A DNA stretch of 64,000 nt from Lunularia cruciata (taxonomy: Eukaryota > Streptophyta > Marchantiopsida > Lunulariales > Lunulariaceae), in NCBI GenBank assembly GCA_948567375.1, contig CAOYZS010000005.1:496001-560000 (forward strand), written 5' to 3'. The position numbers were made by a program, and so were the translations under genes. This document shows, piece after piece, positions 58,501 through 64,000 of this stretch (the stretch's first letter is position 1; every line of letters begins with the position of its first letter). Under the pieces are notes generated by a model that was not told where the DNA came from, ran no database searches, and saw only the letters and a list, made by a program, of their open reading frames with translations.

Positions 58501-58903
58501 CTGTTGAATATTTGAGAAATGGGATCAGAAACCATTGACCTAACAGGGAATCCAGAGCTGTTCATATTTGAGAAATGGTGAGCAGAAGTCATGCCAAGAA
58601 TGGCGTATCCACACCCAGGAATGACTGACATGACTCCATATGAAGCTCAGTGATTCGTACTTACGTTATGTCACCTGCGGTGGAAGGAGACCCGTACTCA
58701 TCAAAAAGCCGCATAAGATCACCAAACTGGCCGTGTAGATCGCCAAAGATTTTAACCGGTGCTTTGATTTGCAAGACACTAGGCTCACGAGCAAACCACC
58801 TCTCTGCAGTGTCACAGAGTTCCGCAATTTCATTGCAATCCATGAAGAACTGTCTCTTCACTGGGGGCTTCCAGCCACGTGGCTTCAAAAGATGTGAAAG
58901 TAC
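46596..58903 (-). CDS. BSL: BSL/PPKL serine/threonine protein phosphatase, catalytic-domain exons (partial gene)
   Basis: BSU1-like phosphatase: an N-terminal Kelch propeller plus a PP1-like phosphatase that in flowering plants dephosphorylates GSK3-type kinases in brassinosteroid signalling. Seven exons, minus strand: 58665-58903, 48414-48498, 48157-48255, 47661-47860, 47263-47338, 46880-47015, 46596-46735. Every junction is GT/AG and phases join to 325 uninterrupted codons. Metal and phosphate motifs are all present: GDLHG, GDYVDRG, RGNHE, HGG and RAHE. The family-specific 'PRGWKPP', '[11 protein letters not shown]', 'RIECIERM' and 'PSERH/EDTWMQ'-type end identify the BSL subfamily. Kelch exons must lie beyond the right edge, and the short C-terminal exon was not found. 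No stop or lost residue: probably functional. Confidence 0.94.
48041..48117 (-). repeat. 55-bp repeat-core insertion with 11-bp duplication in a BSL intron
   Basis: Within the 301-bp intron 47861-48156, CTGCTACTTGA occurs at 48041-48051 and again at 48107-48117. Between them are 55 bp carrying the dispersed core (AGAGCAGAAGCCGTTC, GAACGG, GATCCAGAAC). A short 3' end of the repeat family has inserted here by itself. Confidence 0.82.
48960..54737 (-). repeat. Penelope-derived repeat field, fifth block (intronic)
   Basis: Conserved ends occur near 48968, 49058, 49447, 49935, 50058, 50155, 50707, 52255 and 53778; the last three are about 1.5 kb apart and bound near-complete derivatives. 49081-49127 is a 17-bp inverted repeat formed by two cores head to head. 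53270-53520 contains a tandem of about 150 bp (GAGCAAGAAACATCA). No gene recognised. Confidence 0.7.
54738..55228 (+). mobile_element. Copia LTR and gag start fragment
   Basis: LTR start TGTTAGTTTAG at 54738, matching copia 1 in layout. The gag ATG is at 55133 (M-S-D-T-S-E-V-K-M) and reads 31 codons to TAA 55226-55228. It is opposite in orientation to the BSL gene and truncated by a repeat core near 55230. Confidence 0.75.
55847..57899 (-). mobile_element. Penelope-like element, inserted copy with 16-bp duplication
   Basis: A 2,053-bp insertion flanked by CTTAAGTGATTTATAT (55831-55846) and CTTAAGCGATTTATAT (57900-57915), one difference in 16. On the minus strand it starts with reverse transcriptase sequence (57899 to 56540), passes into repeat Z sequence (56536 down) and ends with the conserved hairpin core at 55855-55900. 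This links the reverse transcriptase to the dispersed repeats. It is probably 5'-truncated and has lost the region after the reverse transcriptase palm. Confidence 0.82.
56540..57780 (-). pseudogene. Penelope-like reverse transcriptase (partial)
   Basis: Order on the minus strand: an unrecognised N-terminal segment (57770-57440); [16 protein letters not shown] (about 57300); the motif with the first catalytic Asp, F-D-F-T-T-L-Y-T (about 56970); [16 protein letters not shown] (about 56690); A-N-L-Y-L-F-T-Y-E (about 56640); then R-R-Y-V, where Asp-Asp should follow but Z sequence begins. F-D-F-x-x-L-Y-T with Q-x-G-I-P-x-G-T is typical of Penelope-like reverse transcriptases, not of LINE or LTR elements. 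The YxDD pair and any GIY-YIG endonuclease are missing. One stop near 56794 and frame changes. Confidence 0.8.
58150..58460 (-). pseudogene. Third Penelope-like reverse transcriptase fragment
   Basis: The minus strand from about 58440 reads [22 protein letters not shown], then [12 protein letters not shown] and A-N-V-Y. It is homologous to the same part of the other two copies but more diverged. It lies just downstream of the first BSL catalytic exon, followed on the right by two degenerate cores (58517 and 58570). Confidence 0.7.
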
Positions 58904-58909
58904 CTACAA

Positions 58910-61900
58910 GATCAAGACGTTCGATCTCAGGTCAAGGGACTTAAGAAGATACAGGCAGTGAGAGTGGGCATTTATATTAACCCAGAAATATCGCACTCTG
59001 TGTAGTGTACATGATAAGAACCATAACTGACAAGTTGTATGATCGAAAACAAGACAAAAATGGAATGCTAGACCTTACTAGAATGCTTGAATAACAAATA
59101 TAAAACCCGTTATATAGAACACAGTTTCATACACACGTAAGACAAAACATGTAATTGTGATCTGGGTGTCGCAGTAAACCCTCATAGCTCTCACTCACAA
59201 ATATTTTAGTACTGCATATAAAACCGGTTTATTTGAACTCGGTTCCATACCCACGTAGTTAAACTGGACAAGACATACTATTGTGACCCCTCACAGGTGT
59301 CATCCACAACCATAGTCCATACCACGTCTGACATGGACTGACTCTGACATAAGATGGTAACCTAGTTAAGGTAATCATAGCTATCAGTTACACTCAGCGG
59401 TAAGAATGCTTAAATCTCCATACAGTGGTTTAAGTATGAAGTTTTTGATGCAGAGGGTACCCGCAGTACACACTGAGTGCGAGCAAAAATAACCTTGAGA
59501 GAGAAAACCCATGCCGTGATGGAAGCAACCACATGAAAGTACTAGTGCATGGGGAATGAATTGCCCGACTCCAACAAATGATGAGATGCACTTGTAGGCG
59601 GGTATATGAGGACTAGGATTAACTGCTGCAGGCTCTATGTCAGCATGAGTCCATCAACACTACAAAACAAATAAGGATGAAGCAATCTTCTCATAGTGAG
59701 TCTGCACGATAACCCCCACAACTTCCTCAGAGCCCTGCGGGGTGCCAAAAGGGCACTGGCAAGCAGAAAGGCAGCCATAGTGAGCCTCCACGAAAGCACA
59801 GACTTCATCAGTGCCTAACACAGTGCCACAGTAGCTGGGCGAATCCCAGTACTCACACTGAGTTTCTGTTCAAAAGCTCATGAGTGGTAAGGCAAACGGG
59901 GGATTCAGAACCCACCAAGTGCAGATGAAATATAAGCATGGATGTGTGAAGATCGAGATGAATAGCTACTCGGTCAAGACAAAATTGAAACATCTCATGA
60001 GTAAACACCTGCAGGAAACCAGTACACATCATGCTACCACAAGCAAGACACGACGGATTGAGCATCTCAAATAGAACAGCGGGTATGGACCATGAAACAG
60101 ACAAACAATGAGCTAAGAGTGATATACAAAGCATTAATTGAGTATGAGTGGAGTGGAGCAAAGTGGGAGAGGAGTGGATGGTGTCTTGGCTGGGTCGGGG
60201 CGCAAGTGGTCCAAAGCACCAGAGAAACCGGCGGCATTAACTGCTGGACAAAAACCATGAAATTGAAAGTCGTGTAGGAACCATGAAACAAACAAACAAT
60301 AGTAATAGAAAGATCATTAGTTGAGGATGGGTGGAGTGGTGCGAAGCATTAGAGGACTGAATATTAAGAGATGAGAGCAGAAGCCATTCCATGAACGGCA
60401 GATCCAGAACTCATTAAATGCAGATGGAATGTAAACATGATATTGAGAAATGAGGACAGAACCAGTTCGAGGAACGGGAGATCCAGAACTCTTTGAATGC
60501 AAATGAGATGCATGATATGTAATGTACACAAAAATTGTGCAAGCCCAAATTAGTATAAAACGGGGAAAGGAGATGAAATGGAAACAACTGATAAAATGTA
60601 AGCAGCAGTAAACCCCATCTAGAAACAATTAAATACCACCACTAGTAAACCTTTAGCATGCATCGTATAAACGGTAACAGGTAAACAGCACATTTAGAGA
60701 AAAAAGTTCAACAGGAAATGATGAGCTGGATATTAGGACATGAGCGTGGAAGCTATTCTTCATGGGGGGATCCAGAACTCATGAAGTGCAAATGATCAGG
60801 AAGCAATATGTACATGATTCACAAAGCTAGAATAGTGAGAAATCCATGAGGTAGAATGCATCGAAGGTAACTTGAAGCAAAGGCATAATTGAAACAAATT
60901 GAGAATAACATATGGCTAACAGACTAGTAAACAACCGTGAAATTGAGAACTCTATGCAAATGACAGCGAGAAATAGGAAACACTACGTAAAAGATTGTCA
61001 GTAAGCAGCACGTGAGCGATAAAAAATAAAAACGTGGGCTGGAGTCGGGTAGGAACACTGTATACACAAGAGGTCTGAACCCAGGAATCAGAAAGAGCGA
61101 AGGAAAAGTAATAGGGAGGGAATTAGCTGAGGAATGGAGGAGTGGAACAAATACAAGAGCTATAGGATGGTGTGGCTGCAGAAACCTGTCGAAGTGTAAC
61201 AGGGTAACGAGAGCAAAGCAGAATAGGACAGGATATAAAGTATGTCACAACAAGCACTATGGACGCTTGAGTCCTGAGACGCTAAACAGCAAAGAGAAGC
61301 AGAAGGCAGCCATAGTAAACCTTCACGAAACACCTGTCACTTCATCAGTGCCGAAGTAGCTGAGCAATTGTCGGTACCTCTCATACTGAGTTCCTGCTCG
61401 AAAACTCATGAGTGCCAAGGCAAACTCGGTTGCTCCCATAAAGTGGCGCTCAAAAGTAGTGGGAATGTCAAAAAGAACAGAAGTGGAAGTGTAGAAAGAA
61501 AGGGCAAGCAGAAGTGCAGGCACATAAGTAAGTGTTTGAGTCTTAGCCGCATAATGAGGATCAGTCCAGAAGGAAAAGAATCCACATGAGTAAGATGAGG
61601 GAAGAAATCAAGACATACCTGATGGATCCCTCACAAACATTCATTAGTAGAGAGAAAGTCCAGGACACAACAAATGAGAAATAGTCAAGCAGATGTGCGT
61701 TAGCTATACGAGAGTGGAGCAAGAAACATCAATGCTGCACAGGAAGGGACGGGTCAACCAAAACAGGAAAAGCAGAGGTGAAGTGAATTAAGGTGAAGGT
61801 GAAGTATACAGTATATTGGTAAATGAGAGCAGAAGTCGTTCTGGGAACGGGTTATCCAGAACTCATGAAGTGCACAAGTGCACATATTCGATAAACAGCA

Positions 61901-63706
61901 TTTACTTGAATTACAGTGCTAGTGTAGTATGAAAGCTTTACTGTGAAATGCATTGAAAATAACCTGCAGCAAAAGTATAGGTGCAAAAAAGTAACCTGTA
62001 GCAAAGGCATAAATGCAAGAAATTGAGAACACCGTAGCTAATGGACAATAACGAACTTGAAATCGAGAGCAGCAAGGCCAAGGTGAGCGTGGGTTAGAAA
62101 GCTTGATGTAAGAGTTCACCAGTAAAAAATAATGAAGTCAGAGAGCAGCAATGTAACCAAAAGCGAGAGGCATAGGAAACGTGCTATGTGCTGTAAGAGC
62201 CCGCCAGGATGCAGTGCTTGGATGAAGCGAGAGGAATAGGAAACTTGCTATAAGAGCCCACCAGGATACAGTGCGCAGATGAAGATGAAGACCGTGGGAT
62301 GGAGTGGGGGAGGAACACAGGAAACAGTAGAGAGCGAGGCAGGAAGCAGGCAGAGAGCAAAGGGAAAAGACTAGGGAGTGAAATAGTACAGGAATGTGTG
62401 GATGTAGCAGGCATTTCACGAAGGATATGGCTGCAGAAATGGGTAAAAATGTAAGAGTGTAACTATAGCGGAGCATAAGAGGACAGGATAAAGTATATCA
62501 CTCCCAGCACTATGGACACTGGAGTCCGGATACGCTAAACAACTGAAGGAAGCAGAAGGCTGTCATAGTAAACCTCCACGATAACACCAACGACTTCATC
62601 AGTGCCTCACGCAGTGCCGAAGTAGCTGAACAATTATCAGTACTCCTCGTCCCGAGTTTCTGCTCGAAAACTCATGAGTGCCAAGGCAAACTTGGTTGCT
62701 TCCAACAGCGCCGCTTGAAGTAATAAACAGCCATCTATCAGCAGTACTAAATGAAATAACGAACCGCCAGGGGAAGGTTACAGAAATGGAAGGCTACAGA
62801 AATGAGCAACTGGAGCTTAAAGTCCTAAAAGAGCAGAAATCGGACGAATGCACAATGTAGGCATGAACGAAATTGTGAACAAGGGAAAGAAGAAAAAGAT
62901 CAAAAGCAGGAGAATGTGAGTGATGTGAGACATCCCTCGAAAAACACAACCTGCAAGGACAAAGTCTATCAGGGTGAGCAGTAAAAGAGAGCGAAGCACA
63001 AAGAAACCAGGAGGAGTTAGTAAGAAAACAAAGGAATGAGCCAGTTAGAAGAGTGTGAAGCTGAGAGCTAGAGAGCAGAAAATAAGGCAGAGAGCAGAGA
63101 ACAAGGCAGAACAGACAGGCATGAAAAGGTGGACAAACGAGGGAACGCACTATGAGCTAAGCAAGAACTAGAACCCAGATGAGCAGAAAGCAAAGGAGAA
63201 GGAGAGGGTTTCCGAGGGAAGGATGGCCTCGGGTGCTGAGAGAGCCTCGGGAACTGTGAAGGAACCAGGCGAGATGGTCACACGTGTGAGATGATGCCAC
63301 GTGTAACTATGCTACGTATTACTCTGCTTATAATATCGATGTATCCTGGTGTATCCTTATCAACGAGAGAGAACAGATATACTGAAACGCGCAGTCATGT
63401 AAGGAGTGTGAGTAACAAGCTGTAATGGAAGGCCTACAACTCAAAAATACACCATTCCGTTCGTGCGAAACTGAAATTAACAGACTGTTCAGAACACATA
63501 CAAGGGAACTATGAAGTAAAACAACAGATGTGAGTTGGGGCAAAAGGGAAGAAAGTGGATAGTTACATAGCTGAGAATGGGCGATGCATCAAACATGAGA
63601 CATGTATATATGTATATGAGAACAGAAACTGTTCTGACCAGTGCCTAAATAAACAGTCAGGAATAAGTCCTGATCACAGCTATGGTAAACAAGCCTACAG
63701 TGAAAG
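58910..63706 (-). repeat. Unique intron stretch and repeat field, sixth block
   Basis: 58910-59560 lacks the repeats; it holds two diverged copies of a segment of about 110 bp (TATAAAACC..GTT..ATACNCACGTA at 59099 and 59217). From 59600 on come repeat-field copies, with conserved ends near 60372, 60450, 60740, 61825 and 63615 and a 65-bp tandem near 62160-62290. If the BSL gene continues to the right, all this is intron. No Kelch exon recognised. Confidence 0.6.
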
Positions 63707-64000
63707 CTAATGGTGGGCTCGAACTAGAGCTCCCCGCCTGGAAGAAAAAACGGATGTTCTTAAATCTCTATAGATACTAAGCCCAGGAAAACCATAGATA
63801 TCTTTTTCCGTTCGTAAGACAGGGCGACATTTTTTCTGGATCATATGAAGAGGGTAATGTTCAGAGATAAAGCTATTTATAAGTTTCCTACAAGCTGAAA
63901 GGTGACTTTTTGGAATTACATATCCTTCGATATCTAACACACTCCGATTTTATAATACCTAATTTACATTTAGAGGAAATGTCGGAAAGAACGTGAGGGA
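63707..64000. other. Unassigned right edge with a 77-codon minus-strand open stretch
   Basis: 63707-63940 minus encodes 77 codons with Cys/Arg/Lys-rich, non-repetitive composition (H-L-S-A-C-R-K-L-I-N-S-F). It does not match the repeat field seen elsewhere in this window. I cannot assign it; a piece of Penelope-like coding sequence or an unrelated relic are both possible. Confidence 0.3.

Larger units (their letters stand above)
48499..58664 (-). other. 10.2-kb intron of the BSL gene filled with repeats
   Basis: Intron between the first and second catalytic exons; donor GTAAGTAC (58657-58664) and acceptor ATATACAG (48499 side). Contents from left: a short unique stretch to about 48960, repeat-field copies (48960-54730), a copia LTR with gag start (54738-55228), then Penelope-like elements (55590-58460). 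All Penelope-type repeats have the same orientation as the gene. Confidence 0.88.

Noticed and set aside
28500-63900. Regularly recurring short repeats that could suggest a CRISPR-like array
   Set aside because: Spacing is irregular (70 bp to several kb), inter-repeat sequence is itself repetitive, and the setting is a plant nuclear gene with introns.

Overview
This is a 64-kb piece of a plant nuclear genome, very probably an embryophyte or streptophyte with a large, transposon-rich genome. The one host gene is a plant-type BSU1-like (BSL/PPKL) protein phosphatase on the minus strand. Its exons have canonical GT/AG junctions, and the rest of the window is nested retroelements. Species cannot be fixed from the sequence. 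A methyltransferase-carrying Ty3/gypsy element, Penelope-like elements and a 10-kb intron fit a charophyte-grade to seed-free or gymnosperm plant better than a compact flowering-plant genome.

Left third (1-26.6 kb): nested mobile DNA. A decayed Ty3/gypsy element A (gag, protease, start of pol) is followed by a second Ty3/gypsy element B. B carries, in order, gag zinc knuckle, aspartic protease, a complete-looking C5 DNA methyltransferase domain, reverse transcriptase, RNase H, integrase and a C-terminal PHD finger, then a polypurine tract and LTR. Copies of an LTR-less element family, here called X, are inserted into A, into B and into each other. X has TGTGG...TTGTCACA termini, 5-bp target-site duplications and one ORF of about 850 codons of unknown function. 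Four insertions have both ends and matching 5-bp flanks, so the nesting order can be read directly.

Middle (26.6-46.5 kb): an unassigned stretch, then Ty1/copia elements. One has a gag start fused to reverse transcriptase/RNase H with a single stop, and one keeps an integrase core and 3' LTR. They are separated by blocks of one repeat family.

Right (46.5-58.9 kb): seven exons encode 325 residues of the BSL phosphatase domain with all metal-binding motifs intact. The last two exons in genomic order are split by a 10.2-kb intron filled with repeats, a copia LTR and Penelope-like reverse transcriptase fragments. One Penelope-like copy is inserted in another with a 16-bp target-site duplication. 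Its 3' end is the same hairpin-bearing sequence (CCGTTC-NNN-GAACGG) that ends about thirty other repeats between 28 and 64 kb. I therefore read the whole repeat field as 5'-truncated or internally deleted derivatives of one Penelope-like lineage, all in minus orientation.

Beyond 58.9 kb I see only this repeat field. The Kelch-domain exons expected upstream in the BSL gene and its last C-terminal exon were not found. Apart from the BSL exons and one short ORF in a deleted X copy, every coding region is broken by stops or frameshifts.
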